A DNA stretch of 64,000 bases from Vreelandella halophila (GTDB lineage Bacteria; Pseudomonadota; Gammaproteobacteria; Pseudomonadales; Oleiphilaceae). A program made the translations under genes and the position numbers. The stretch spans positions 500,087 to 564,086 of the forward strand of contig NZ_JACHUZ010000013.1 in NCBI RefSeq assembly GCF_019903425.1. The letters are read 5' to 3'. A model generated the notes under the pieces. The model was not told the origin of the DNA. It was given only the letters and a program-made list of their open reading frames with translations, and did no database searches. Position 1 is the first letter of the stretch. Each line of letters begins with the position of its first letter. Below, one piece after another: positions 31,586 through 40,946 of the stretch.

Positions 31586-34500
31586 TTATTGTTGGCTGTC
31601 CCGCCCCTCCAGAGCCTGCCGGATGAGGCCGGCCAGCTCCGGGTAGAGGTTGACCGCGTGGGTCACGTCCTGGTTCTTGAGGGCGCGCTCCACTTCGGCG
31701 GCCTTCTCCGTGATCAGCGGGTACCCCATGGCGCCCGCCGTTCCCTTGATCTGGTGGACCTGGCGCTGCAGGTCCATCCAGTGCTCATCCTTTATCGCCT
31801 GCTCCATGAGGTCGAGCCGCTCCGGCAGTCCGTCCAGGAACTGATCGATCAGGTGCTGGATATCCGGATCCGTTCCCGCCCCTGATACCATCTCTCCCGG
31901 CTCCGGGCCACCCAGATGCTTCTGCAGCAGAATCCTCAGCTGCCCGGAATCAATCGGCTTGTGCAGAACGCCATCGCAGCCCGCCTTCTGGAGTTCGTCC
32001 ATCTCTGCCTCATCGCCAGCGGTGAAGGCAATGATCGGACGCCGGAACCCGGTCTGGCGCAGCATCCGGGTCGCCTCCGGGCCGTCCATCTCCGGCATGT
32101 GGCTGTCCATCAGCACCAGGTGGACCGTCTCGCTCATGGCGGTTGAGACCGCCGCGGAACCGGTCTCCACTGTCAGGACGGTCACCCCGAAACGCCCAAG
32201 CAGCCGTTCGACGAGACGGCTGTTGTCCTCGTTATCCTCTGCTACCAGAACCGTGCCCTGATACTGTTGTACCGATTCTGTCCGGGCTTCACTGCGCACC
32301 CGCAGGTAACGCGCCAGCATCTCGTAGAAGCGCCGCTTGTCGATGGGCTTGGCCAGATAGTCGTCACAGCCGGCTTCCTGATAGTCCTGCAGATCCTCGG
32401 CCATGACATTGGCCGTCAGGGCGACGACGGGCGTGTTGACACCGGCTTCCCGGATGGCCCTGGTGGCATCACGGCCGTTCATCACCGGCATCTGGATGTC
32501 CATCAGGATCAGGTCCCATGCTTCGCTGGTCGCACGCTCCAGTGCCTCAGCCCCATTGCCCACGTGGGCCACCTCGGCCCCTGTGCGGGTGATGAGCAGA
32601 TCCACCAGCTTGCGATTCACCTCGTTGTCTTCCGCTACCAGGATGCGGCCGCTCAGGTGGGGCGCATGCAGCATGGGCAGCTGGCGGCGACGCTGGGTCA
32701 TTTCCGAGGCGTCCCGGATCATGTGGACGTCTTCGAGTGGACCACTGTCGATGGTGACCTCGAACTCGCTGCCCTCGCCGTAGATACTGTCGACCCTGAT
32801 ATCTCCGCCCAGAAGCCCCGCAAGATGGCGGGAGATGCTCAGGCCCAGCCCCGTACCGCCGTACTGGCGGGCGGTGGCGGCAGTACCCTGGGCAAAGGGG
32901 TCGAACAGGCGCTCCATCTGCTCCGGCTTCATGCCGATACCGGTATCTACGACCTTGGCATGCAGCGTTTCCTCCTCGCGATCACAGCGGATCGCGATGT
33001 GAATGCTGCCCTTGTCCGTGAACTTGAGCGCATTGCCGCACAGGTTGATCAGGATCTGACGAAACCGGGTCGGGTCCGTGCGGATGATTTCCGGCAGCGG
33101 GTACTCGCACTGGATGAAGAATTCCAGCCCCTTCTCACGGGCCCTGGGGGTAAAGAAGGCGCGCACCTCATCCAGCAGCTCCGGAAGGTTGACGTTCAGG
33201 CGCTCCACTTCGAGCTTGTTCGCATCGATCTTGGAATGGTCGAGAATGTCGTTGATCAGGTCGAGGAGATGACGGCCGGAGCGGACCACGGTCTCGGCAC
33301 TGCTGCGTTTCTCGGACTCGCTGAGATCCGGTTCCATGAGGGTTTCGCCATAACCGATGATCGCCGCCAGTGGCGTGCGGATTTCGTGGCTCATGTTCGC
33401 CAGGAACTGGCTCTTGGCGGCAGCGGAGTTGCGGGCGATCTCTTTCTCCAGACGCTCATTCTCGCGCTCCTTCTCAATCTCGTGGCGCTGGCGCCGCTCG
33501 GTCACGTCCACGAAGGTGCCCTCGAGGTGGCTCGGCTCGCCGTTCTCGGCGTAGATGGTGCGGATGGAGATGTTGGCCCAGCGTTCCTCGCCCTGGCGGG
33601 TTTCAAAAATGCCTTCGACGCCGTGTACCTCACCCTCCTTTTCCAGCTGCCGGATCACCCAGTGGCGGACGCTCGGCTGGGAGAAGCAGGCCCACAACGC
33701 ATCCGGAACGCCATTGATCAGAGCCTCCACGGAACTGTAACCCATGATCCGTGCCATCGAGGGGTTGGCGTCCAGGAACCGGCAGCGGGTCGACATCTGG
33801 AAGATCCCTTCCATGGCATTCTCGAACAGTGCGCGGTAGCGGTGGAGGTTGGCCACCGCCTGCTGGTTCCACTCCAGGGCCTCGCGCTGGACGATCTTGA
33901 TGCGGTTGGCGAACGCCAGTGACAGCAGAATGTTCTGGGCCACGAACCCGATCTGGGGCGCATGGCTGGTGAGGCTGTTGAGCGGGTAATACCCCATGAC
34001 GGCGGTGCCGTAGAAGCCCACGCCGACCAGGGTGCACAGCCAGGAAACAAAGTAGATCCCGGCACTGGGCAGTTCATTGCGCCAGGCCCAGTAGCTCAGG
34101 GCGATGACAACCACCGCAAGGCCCACGGAGCCGACCACGGTCCACTCCATCGCCACGTGGTAATCGTGGAAAAGACTGATGACGAGGGTCGTGATGGCCG
34201 CGTACAGGCAGAGTTTAAGCACCTGGTCCAGGTGGGCGGCGCGGTTGCGGGTGTCCAGGAGTTCCCGCGCCATCATGGTGCCAAAGATCCAGCTCAGCTG
34301 GATGTAGATGTGCAGGTACTCCTTGTGGAACCAGGGCTGCAGCCCTCCGAACACCTGCGTGCCATGCACCTGCTCGGTCATCACGAACAGCATCGCGAAC
34401 AGGATGTAGGTGGTGTAGTAGATGTAGCCCGGTTCGCGCACCACCAGGGTGACGAAGAAGTTATAGGCGAAGAGGGCAAACAGTGCCCCCATGAACAGGC

Positions 34501-35122
34501 CTTGGATCCACTCGTCCACCGCAACCTTGCCCAGATAGCTGTCCAGCTCCCACAGGTTCAGGGGCAGGCGCATGGTATTGCGGGTCTCCACGCGCAGGTA
34601 CAGGGTGTAACGCTCGCCGGGCGCCATGTTCAGGCGGAAGGACGGGTTGGGCACCGCGAATTCCCGCTCGGACCACTCTTCCGCATAGCGGTGCCGTTTT
34701 TGGGCCACCACCTCCTCTTGTTCATTGACCAGATAAATATCCGCCTGGTCCACCAGTGGCAGAACCAGCTCAACCACCCAGTCGGCTACGGGATGATTGC
34801 CGTTGCGGTAGACAAGATCGCGCTTTATCCAGAAGACCGACTCGGTGTAGCCGTAGTTGAGCACCCCAACCGTGTGCTCATTGAACGCCGGTGTATCGCC
34901 GGCAATCACATCCTCAAAGCTGTATTCGTGAGCCTCGTCCTGAAGATAACGGAAGCAGCTGCCGATATTATGGTGTTTCTCCCCGTTGTGGATCTCCACG
35001 GGATCGTCCAGGCAGCTCCCGGACTCCTGACCGCTGGCCCCGGATGCCACAACAGGGCACAGCACCGCCAGTAAAAGCAGTAGCCAGGCATACCGGTGGT
35101 GTGCGGGCAATCTGGCGTTCAA
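31586..35122 (-). CDS. Large hybrid histidine kinase: 7TMR-DISM, PAS, HisKA, two receivers and Hpt
   Basis: An 1178-residue membrane phosphorelay protein. A signal peptide (residues 12-30) is followed by an extracellular 7TMR-DISMED2-like domain (about 40-195), seven helices (about 203-405) and a PAS domain (about 425-545). HisKA has FLANMSHEIRTPLAA with H579, and the HATPase region holds NLCGNALKFT and GGTGLGLSISR. Two receivers follow (D875 in LILMDIQMPVMNG, D1006 in LVLMDSHMPEMDG), then an Hpt domain with H1123 in VHQIKGTAGAMG. The start is TTG 35122 with GGAGAGA upstream; no in-frame ATG precedes the signal peptide. It probably senses an external ligand or carbohydrate and relays to an unknown regulator, possibly the CheY-like protein. 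Confidence 0.93.
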   Translation of the reverse strand: MNARLPAHHRYAWLLLLLAVLCPVVASGASGQESGSCLDDPVEIHNGEKHHNIGSCFRYLQDEAHEYSFEDVIAGDTPAFNEHTVGVLNYGYTESVFWIKRDLVYRNGNHPVADWVVELVLPLVDQADIYLVNEQEEVVAQKRHRYAEEWSEREFAVPNPSFRLNMAPGERYTLYLRVETRNTMRLPLNLWELDSYLGKVAVDEWIQGLFMGALFALFAYNFFVTLVVREPGYIYYTTYILFAMLFVMTEQVHGTQVFGGLQPWFHKEYLHIYIQLSWIFGTMMARELLDTRNRAAHLDQVLKLCLYAAITTLVISLFHDYHVAMEWTVVGSVGLAVVVIALSYWAWRNELPSAGIYFVSWLCTLVGVGFYGTAVMGYYPLNSLTSHAPQIGFVAQNILLSLAFANRIKIVQREALEWNQQAVANLHRYRALFENAMEGIFQMSTRCRFLDANPSMARIMGYSSVEALINGVPDALWACFSQPSVRHWVIRQLEKEGEVHGVEGIFETRQGEERWANISIRTIYAENGEPSHLEGTFVDVTERRQRHEIEKERENERLEKEIARNSAAAKSQFLANMSHEIRTPLAAIIGYGETLMEPDLSESEKRSSAETVVRSGRHLLDLINDILDHSKIDANKLEVERLNVNLPELLDEVRAFFTPRAREKGLEFFIQCEYPLPEIIRTDPTRFRQILINLCGNALKFTDKGSIHIAIRCDREEETLHAKVVDTGIGMKPEQMERLFDPFAQGTAATARQYGGTGLGLSISRHLAGLLGGDIRVDSIYGEGSEFEVTIDSGPLEDVHMIRDASEMTQRRRQLPMLHAPHLSGRILVAEDNEVNRKLVDLLITRTGAEVAHVGNGAEALERATSEAWDLILMDIQMPVMNGRDATRAIREAGVNTPVVALTANVMAEDLQDYQEAGCDDYLAKPIDKRRFYEMLARYLRVRSEARTESVQQYQGTVLVAEDNEDNSRLVERLLGRFGVTVLTVETGSAAVSTAMSETVHLVLMDSHMPEMDGPEATRMLRQTGFRRPIIAFTAGDEAEMDELQKAGCDGVLHKPIDSGQLRILLQKHLGGPEPGEMVSGAGTDPDIQHLIDQFLDGLPERLDLMEQAIKDEHWMDLQRQVHQIKGTAGAMGYPLITEKAAEVERALKNQDVTHAVNLYPELAGLIRQALEGRDSQQ

Positions 35123-35213
35123 AACTGTGATCTCTCCGAACGCGGGGAAAGCAATGGCCGATTATGCTGGAAATGTGCATTCACCGGAACAGTATGGTCG
35201 CTGGAGTCGATTG

Positions 35214-36323
35214 ATGAAAACGCGCTTGTGTTCCAGGGCGTACGCCGCGCCCCTGGCCGTGCTCCTGACGCTTGGACTCACCGGCTGTGATCTCGACAGC
35301 AGCTCCTCCGGGGGTGGCCCGGGTTCCTGCACGGATGGTTTCACCTTCGAGGATCCGTCGGAAGTGCAGTACGGCTCACTGACCATTGACAGGGATCAGA
35401 ACACCAATCCCGCTGGCGCTGACCTTGAAAAGACACTGTTCCGCAAGTTCGCAAGGATTGCCAAGCCGGCTGTAGACACCAAGAACAAGACCAAGAACGA
35501 GACAAAGGCAAAAAACGCCTATGATTTCTTCAAAAAGGAGACTGAGAAGTTCATAGGGTTCAACAAAGATAACCTGCCGGACTACCACCAGGTGAAAAAC
35601 GGCTTTGACCTTCTGGAAGCCATGATCGCCTCCGGCAATGTCGCCCCACTCCAGACCGCCCGGGATGCCATGGCCAACTGCGTTCGCGAGGAGGCCCCCG
35701 GCAGCATCAGGGTCAACACACTGAATGTCACCGAAACCGAGCCCCCCGAGGAGGACCGGGAGACATGGGAGCTGGGCGTGAATTACGCCCACAATCCGGA
35801 ACCACTGACCGACCCCACCCCCTTTGGCCCCAACGTCGCGCGCGTGGCCTTCACGCCGGAAAGCTTTGTATTCACGCTCTATCCCAGCGAGGCCTTTGAG
35901 GGCATCGGCCCCTCATCCGGGTTCAAACAGCCGCGCAAGCTGATTGCCGGGTTCAACGCGGACTTTGAGGAAACCGTAAACGAGGAGGAGAGTTCCGGGG
36001 ACTCAGAGAATGACGAGGGGGATCCTGATTCGGTGATTTTCGAGTCTTTCCTCGATAATACCCAGGATGACCGGGGGGAGGATCGCAGTCAGACCGACCG
36101 CTGGTCCTGGAGTTCAGAGGAAGGGACAGAAGCCTTTGGTATCACGGCACGTTGTATCCGGATAACGGCGTTCTACGCAAAAGACGGGGATGATAACCAG
36201 ATCAGTGTCGAGGCAGATTCCCAGACCTGCCCAGGCATCAGCAGCGCTTCTACCCTCGAGGATCCGGAGAAATCGTTCAGCTACAAATCAGCCGACCCGG
36301 CCGTTGAGCAGGTACGGAACTGA
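35214..36323 (+). CDS. Acidic lipoprotein of unknown function
   Basis: A 369-residue lipoprotein. The signal ends in a lipobox (LGLTG|C) and a Ser/Gly-rich tether (SSSSGGGPGS). The mature part contains a Lys-rich stretch of about 20 residues (TKNKTKNETKAKNAYDFFKK) and a very acidic C-terminal half, including EEESSGDSENDEGDPDS, with a few cysteines. I place the start at ATG 35214 (GGAG upstream) instead of the longer open frame from 35127, whose N terminus would not form a signal peptide. It is divergent from the hybrid kinase gene. No family recognised. Confidence 0.75.
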   Translation: MKTRLCSRAYAAPLAVLLTLGLTGCDLDSSSSGGGPGSCTDGFTFEDPSEVQYGSLTIDRDQNTNPAGADLEKTLFRKFARIAKPAVDTKNKTKNETKAKNAYDFFKKETEKFIGFNKDNLPDYHQVKNGFDLLEAMIASGNVAPLQTARDAMANCVREEAPGSIRVNTLNVTETEPPEEDRETWELGVNYAHNPEPLTDPTPFGPNVARVAFTPESFVFTLYPSEAFEGIGPSSGFKQPRKLIAGFNADFEETVNEEESSGDSENDEGDPDSVIFESFLDNTQDDRGEDRSQTDRWSWSSEEGTEAFGITARCIRITAFYAKDGDDNQISVEADSQTCPGISSASTLEDPEKSFSYKSADPAVEQVRN

Positions 36324-36337
36324 GCAGCCACGCGCTC

Positions 36338-36595
36338 TTAATGACGGCTACAGCTCGTATCCATACCCCACTGCTCCATAAAGGCCCGCTTCTTGCGGAT
36401 CAGGCGCTCGTAGGTGCTGACAATGCTGGCGCTGTGGGCGGTGGGGGATTGCCGGAGGGCATCCACCCGGTCCTGAAGTGACCGCAGCTCCCGACAGAGC
36501 CGCTTTTGAAGGTGGTCGTGGACACTTTCGAACTGGTCCAGGGCAATGTCGGTCTCGGCCTCAGCCCTCATCACATCCTGTTGTTCGTGGTGCAT
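36338..36595 (-). CDS. Small helical protein, function unknown
   Basis: An 85-residue, highly charged protein, predicted to be mostly alpha-helical (FESVHDHLQKRLCRELRSLQDRVDALRQ) and possibly coiled-coil. No signal peptide or membrane helix. The RBS is weak, so it may be spurious, though the codon composition looks like that of its neighbours. It converges on the lipoprotein gene with a 14-base gap. Confidence 0.5.
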   Translation of the reverse strand: MHHEQQDVMRAEAETDIALDQFESVHDHLQKRLCRELRSLQDRVDALRQSPTAHSASIVSTYERLIRKKRAFMEQWGMDTSCSRH

Positions 36596-36707
36596 CGCTA
36601 TAACCCGTCCCTGCCTGGTTATACTGACTACTTTTTGCGCATTTTGCCCCTACTGACACAGGATTGCAACAAGGTGTGAACAGCCTTTCACGATTTTACA
36701 AAATCCC

Positions 36708-38018
36708 TCAGTCAGCGGACTGAGCCCCCTTGGCAACCCCCAACAGCCGCTCGCATTCCCTCAGCACGGGAAAACTTCTGCAGACCTGATTCACGAAGCC
36801 CGCCAGCACCGGCAGGTGATGACCCACAATGGGAATGCCGGTATTGATCAACGACACGCTGATGTCGCGGCTCGGGTCGGCCCAGCACCACTTGTTGATC
36901 AGCCCCACATGACCGAACGCCTCGCCCGACTGCGACCCCCAGAGCCCCACCGGGTCCGCACCCAGCATGAAACCGGCGCTGAAGCGCATGGGAATCATCA
37001 TGGTGCGGTCAATCTGCATCCGCCCGTAGGCCTGGACCGCGCGGATGACGGTCTGGCGGTCACAGATGCGCCGACCGTTCCATGTACCGCCATTAAGCAT
37101 CATCTGGAAGAAACGCCCCATCTCCTCAGCGGTGCCGCACAGGTTCCCGGCGGGGATGACCGCCTCCTGGAAGCGCGGATCATTGCTGACCTCGGCCACG
37201 GTATTGATGTCGCCACCCAGGGCCCGGCGCACGATCCAGGACACCGGGAACACCAGCCTCGGGCCGGTGGCGTAGTTCCAGGCCAGGTCCAGCAGGTGTT
37301 CGTGGTCGATGCCGTAGGTAAAGTAGCGCATGCCCATGGGCTGGCGCAGGCGCTTGTCCAGCAGGCGATCAATGCTCTCACCGGTGACCCGGCGAACCAC
37401 TTCCCCCAGGACGTAACCGCCGGTAATGGCATGATAGGCAACCGTTCTGCCATCCGCCTCTATGGGCCGCGCGTCGCATAGCAGTTTCCAGATGTAGCGC
37501 TCGTCCCAGAGCGCATCGATGGGCGTGTCCTTCGGCAGACCCGGGATGCCCCCGCGATGGGACAGGATCTGGTGGATGGTGATGTGCTTCTTGCCGTTGC
37601 GGGCGAACTCCGGGCAGTAGAAACTGACCGGGTCCAGCAGGTTGATGAGCCCGTCCTCCGCCAGCATGTGTACCAGAAGGCCGGTCACCGCCTTGGAGGC
37701 GGAGAAATAGCAGACCGGCGTATCCGGCGTCATGGGTACGCTGGGCCCATCCGGGCGGTCCTCGGGTCCGTTACCCTGGGAATGGCCGAGCGCACGATTG
37801 AGCAGAAGCTGGCCCCGGTGGCGCAGCGTGATCTGGAGGCCCGGGTGGGTCCCCGTACGGTACAGGGCTGCCACCTTCTCCCAGACGGCCTCAACGGACT
37901 CGCTGCTCACACCGGCGTCGGCGGGGTTCTGTTCGCCGCCGCTGTCCACGGTCGTGACCGTATCCAGATCCCGCGGGGTGCGGCTGCTGTGAAGCCGTTT
38001 CCTGAGCCATTCGTTCAT
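36708..38018 (-). CDS. Serine hydrolase, beta-lactamase/EstB-like family
   Basis: A 436-residue cytoplasmic protein of the beta-lactamase-fold family (class C/penicillin-binding-like esterases). The active-site SxxK motif is SASK in VCYFSASKAVTGLLVH, the Tyr motif is YHA in AYHAITGGYVLG, and LSHRGGIPGLPKD follows the typical pattern. A C-terminal HVG-type segment (FGHVGLINKWCW) may supply the third motif. Family members are mainly esterases or proteases. No signal peptide is seen, so a true secreted beta-lactamase role is unlikely. Confidence 0.85.
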   Translation of the reverse strand: MNEWLRKRLHSSRTPRDLDTVTTVDSGGEQNPADAGVSSESVEAVWEKVAALYRTGTHPGLQITLRHRGQLLLNRALGHSQGNGPEDRPDGPSVPMTPDTPVCYFSASKAVTGLLVHMLAEDGLINLLDPVSFYCPEFARNGKKHITIHQILSHRGGIPGLPKDTPIDALWDERYIWKLLCDARPIEADGRTVAYHAITGGYVLGEVVRRVTGESIDRLLDKRLRQPMGMRYFTYGIDHEHLLDLAWNYATGPRLVFPVSWIVRRALGGDINTVAEVSNDPRFQEAVIPAGNLCGTAEEMGRFFQMMLNGGTWNGRRICDRQTVIRAVQAYGRMQIDRTMMIPMRFSAGFMLGADPVGLWGSQSGEAFGHVGLINKWCWADPSRDISVSLINTGIPIVGHHLPVLAGFVNQVCRSFPVLRECERLLGVAKGAQSAD

Positions 38019-38077
38019 TGGGGCCGCTCCCTCCTGTCGCTCCCTTGCTCAATGTGCCATTCCAGTATGGCATGGAA

Positions 38078-38917
38078 TCAGTTGTGACGCGTGCGCTCCT
38101 GGCGCTCCAGGCCGCTTTCGATGCGATCGAGTTGCTGCTGGAGCTGCTCCATGCGCTCATGGATCTGATGCACCTCCACGGCCTCGCCCTCACCGTTCTC
38201 CTCATCCAGACGCTGGCTCTCCTTCTCCATCACCTGCAGCACGATACCGATCATCATGTTCAGAAAGATGAACGCCGTCAGGAACAGGAAACTCAGGTAG
38301 TAGATCCAGCTCAGGGGGTACACCTCCTGGGTCTCGTACATCACATCCGTCCAGTCCTCGAAGGTGGCGATGCGGAAAAGCGTCAGCATGGAGCGGGCGA
38401 TGTTGCCCCAGAGGAAATCATTGATGTGGCCGAACAGGAAGCTGCCGAAGGCCCCGTAGATGTAGAAGATGATGAACATCAGCAGTACGACGTAGCCCAT
38501 GCGCGGGATGGCCTTGAACAGCGATCCCATCAGGATCCGCAGCTCGGGGATCAGCGACACCAGGCGCAGCACCCGGAAGATGCGCAGCAGGCGCGCCAGT
38601 AGCACCATTTCCGAATCGTCGATGGGAATCAGGCTGGCCACCACGATGATGAAATCGAAGACGTTCCAGCGCTCGCGGAAGAAGTCGCGCAGGCGCTCCT
38701 CGGCCGCCATCCGGATCAGGATCTCGATCAGGAAAAAGACCGTCACCGCCCAGTCGAGCACCCCCATCACCTGGTCGAAGCGGCTGACACCGTCGTAGGT
38801 TCGGGCGCCGATGAGCAGGGCGGAGACGATGATGATGCTGATCACCGCGCCCTCAAAGAGGCGGTTACGGTGCAGCGCCTCGAGTCGGCGCTTCAGGTCG
38901 CTGGCTCTCTGGGCCAT
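38078..38917 (-). CDS. Voltage-gated cation channel, NavBac-like
   Basis: A 279-residue six-helix channel subunit. S4 carries evenly spaced arginines (LLARLLRIFRVLRLVSLIPELR). The pore loop reads TFEDWTD at residues 185-191 and S6 is LTAFIFLNMMIGIVLQVMEKE. A C-terminal coiled coil (HQIHERMEQLQQQLDRIESGLERQ) should drive tetramer assembly, as in NaChBac. The filter differs from the usual TLESW of bacterial Na+ channels and looks like the calcium-selective CavAb design TLDDWSD. The gene is alone and not obviously in an operon. Confidence 0.93.
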   Translation of the reverse strand: MAQRASDLKRRLEALHRNRLFEGAVISIIIVSALLIGARTYDGVSRFDQVMGVLDWAVTVFFLIEILIRMAAEERLRDFFRERWNVFDFIIVVASLIPIDDSEMVLLARLLRIFRVLRLVSLIPELRILMGSLFKAIPRMGYVVLLMFIIFYIYGAFGSFLFGHINDFLWGNIARSMLTLFRIATFEDWTDVMYETQEVYPLSWIYYLSFLFLTAFIFLNMMIGIVLQVMEKESQRLDEENGEGEAVEVHQIHERMEQLQQQLDRIESGLERQERTRHN

Positions 38918-39021
38918 TCACTGACTCTCCTGTGGACGGAAAACAGCATTATCACTGATCCACCCCCATTCAGACGAGGATTTGACCTCCACGGGCAGAA
39001 CAGATAGTGTTCAGAAGATGG

Positions 39022-39040
39022 ATTAGACGACCGGTCTAAT
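39022..39040. promoter_or_regulatory. TetR/NemR-type operator (ATTAGAC-N5-GTCTAAT)
   Basis: A perfect 7-5-7 inverted repeat about 22 bases before the TetR gene at 39062. It contains the TAGAC half-site of known NemR boxes. It probably controls the TetR gene and the flavin oxidoreductase that follows. Confidence 0.7.
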
Positions 39041-39061
39041 TGGCACAGAAAGTCAATCATA

Positions 39062-39664
39062 ATGTCAAAACCCCAGCGCAACCCCAACCTCCGCCAGGAA
39101 CTCCTTGAAGCCGGTGTCCATCTGCTCTCCGAACAGGGCTATCACGGCACTGGCCTCAAGGAGATTCTGGACCGTGTCCAGGTCCCCAAGGGCTCCTTCT
39201 ACCACTACTTCAGCAGCAAGGAAGGCTTCACCGCCGAGATCATCGAGGATTACACCGAGGATCTGCTGGCGCTGATGGACCGCCACCTGGACCAGCCACG
39301 TGAATCCGCCCGCGAGACCATCCGCCAGATGTACGGGCTCATGATCACCGAGTTTGAACGCCGGGGCTGCATCCGGGGCTGCCTGCTGGGCAACCTGGCC
39401 GCCGAGATCGGCGCTGCCAGCCAGCAGTGCCAGCAGGCACTGCAGAAAGGTTACCGCGACTGGCGGGAACGGTTTGTACCGCTGGTGGAACAGGGCCAGC
39501 GCACAGGCGAGTTCCGCGACGACATTCCGGCCAGCGCCCTGACCGACATTTTCTGGAACCACTGGGAGGGCGGCATCCTGCGCATGAAGCTCGAGGGCCA
39601 GGCCGATCTGCTGCGCGCGGATCTGGACTGGCTCCTGGACCGGCTGATGGCGCCCGCCCCCTGA
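39062..39664 (+). CDS. TetR-family regulator, NemR/AcuR-like
   Basis: A 200-residue TetR repressor. The HTH (LLSEQGYHGTGLKEILDRVQVPKGSFYHYFSSKEGF) is standard. The ligand domain includes CIRGCLLGNLAAE with two nearby cysteines, as in NemR and AcuR, which sense electrophiles. It sits directly before an OYE-family oxidoreductase, the same pairing as nemRA in E. coli. An operator palindrome is 22 bases upstream. Cys-based sensing is inferred from homologues. Confidence 0.9.
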   Translation: MSKPQRNPNLRQELLEAGVHLLSEQGYHGTGLKEILDRVQVPKGSFYHYFSSKEGFTAEIIEDYTEDLLALMDRHLDQPRESARETIRQMYGLMITEFERRGCIRGCLLGNLAAEIGAASQQCQQALQKGYRDWRERFVPLVEQGQRTGEFRDDIPASALTDIFWNHWEGGILRMKLEGQADLLRADLDWLLDRLMAPAP

Positions 39665-39710
39665 ATCACCCCTGATTCCCGATTCACCCCCTTTATGGAG
39701 TATCCGTTGT

Positions 39711-40937
39711 ATGACCACCCCCACACTGAATGACGAAAAAACACTGCAGCGCGGCCGCCCCATCAAGAACCGGCTGATCAAGTCCGCCATGAGCGAACAG
39801 CTGGGCAACGCCCGCCACGACCCGGATGAACGGCTCGCCCGCCTTTATCGTGCCTGGGCGGATGGCGGCATCGGACTGTCCATGACCGGCAACGTCATGA
39901 TCGACCGCAACGCACTGGGAGAGCCCAAGAACGTGGTTCTCGACGAGCAGTCCGACCTGGAGGCTTTCCGGCACTGGGCCGAACAGGGGAAGGCCAACGC
40001 CACCCAGGTGTGGATGCAGCTCAACCATCCCGGTAAGCAGATCCCGAAGTTCCTGAACAGCCAGCCGGTGGCGCCTTCCGCAGTGCCGCTGGGGGGTGGT
40101 CTGGAGAAGATGTTTGCCACACCCCGGGCCCTGGAGGCGGATGAGATCCAGGCCATCATCGGGCAGTTCGCCCGTTCCGCGCACCTTGCAAAGGAAACCG
40201 GTTTCTCGGGGGTCCAGATCCACGGCGCCCACGGCTACCTGGTCAGCCAGTTCCTCTCCCCGCGCCACAACCAGCGCGATGACGAGTGGGGTGGCTCACC
40301 GGAAAACCGTCGCCGCTTCGTGCTGGCCGTCCATGACGCGATCCGCGAAGCGGTGGGCCTGGACTTTCCGGTCGGCATCAAGCTCAACTCTGCGGATTTC
40401 ATGAAGGACGGCTTCAGCGAGGAGGAATCCATGGATGTCGTCCGGGCCCTGAGCGAGGCCGGCATCGATCTTATCGAGATTTCCGGTGGTACCTATGAGG
40501 CGCCGGCCATGACGGGCTTCAAGGCGAAGAAGGAGAACGCCCGCGAGGCCTATTTCCTGGATTACGCGGACGCGGTACGCCGCCATACGGACGTACCACT
40601 GATGGTCACCGGCGGCTTCCGTTCCGCCACCGCCATGCAGCAGGCGCTGGACTCCGGCGCCACCGATTTCATCGGCCTGGCGCGCCCGGTCGCAGTGGAC
40701 CCGGAACTGCCACGCACCCTGCTCAGCAACCCTCAGGCGAAGCTGGCCATCAAACGACCCTCCACCGGCTTCAAGGGGCTCGACAAGGCATTGATGCTGG
40801 ACATCACCTATTACGAGTCCCAGCTCGCCCGCCATGCGGACGGCAAAAAGCCGAAACCCGGGCTCAGCCCCTGGATCACCGTTGCCAACACCTTCGCTGC
40901 CATGGGCATGAACGCCTTCAAGCCGCGCCGCGGCTGA
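39711..40937 (+). CDS. NADH:flavin oxidoreductase, Old Yellow Enzyme family
   Basis: A 408-residue FMN enzyme. NRLIKSAMSEQLGN is the FMN-binding start, WMQLNHPGKQIPK and FSGVQIHGAHGYLVSQFLSP (with catalytic-region His residues) are OYE signatures, followed by NQRDDEWGGSPENRRRF and the phosphate-binding ATDFIGLARPVAVDP. It has no C-terminal Fe-S/NAD domain, so it is an OYE of the NemA/YqjM type rather than a 2,4-dienoyl-CoA reductase. It probably reduces electrophiles and is under the TetR gene upstream. RBS GGAG precedes ATG 39711. Confidence 0.93.
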   Translation: MTTPTLNDEKTLQRGRPIKNRLIKSAMSEQLGNARHDPDERLARLYRAWADGGIGLSMTGNVMIDRNALGEPKNVVLDEQSDLEAFRHWAEQGKANATQVWMQLNHPGKQIPKFLNSQPVAPSAVPLGGGLEKMFATPRALEADEIQAIIGQFARSAHLAKETGFSGVQIHGAHGYLVSQFLSPRHNQRDDEWGGSPENRRRFVLAVHDAIREAVGLDFPVGIKLNSADFMKDGFSEEESMDVVRALSEAGIDLIEISGGTYEAPAMTGFKAKKENAREAYFLDYADAVRRHTDVPLMVTGGFRSATAMQQALDSGATDFIGLARPVAVDPELPRTLLSNPQAKLAIKRPSTGFKGLDKALMLDITYYESQLARHADGKKPKPGLSPWITVANTFAAMGMNAFKPRRG

Positions 40938-40946
40938 ATACCGGCG

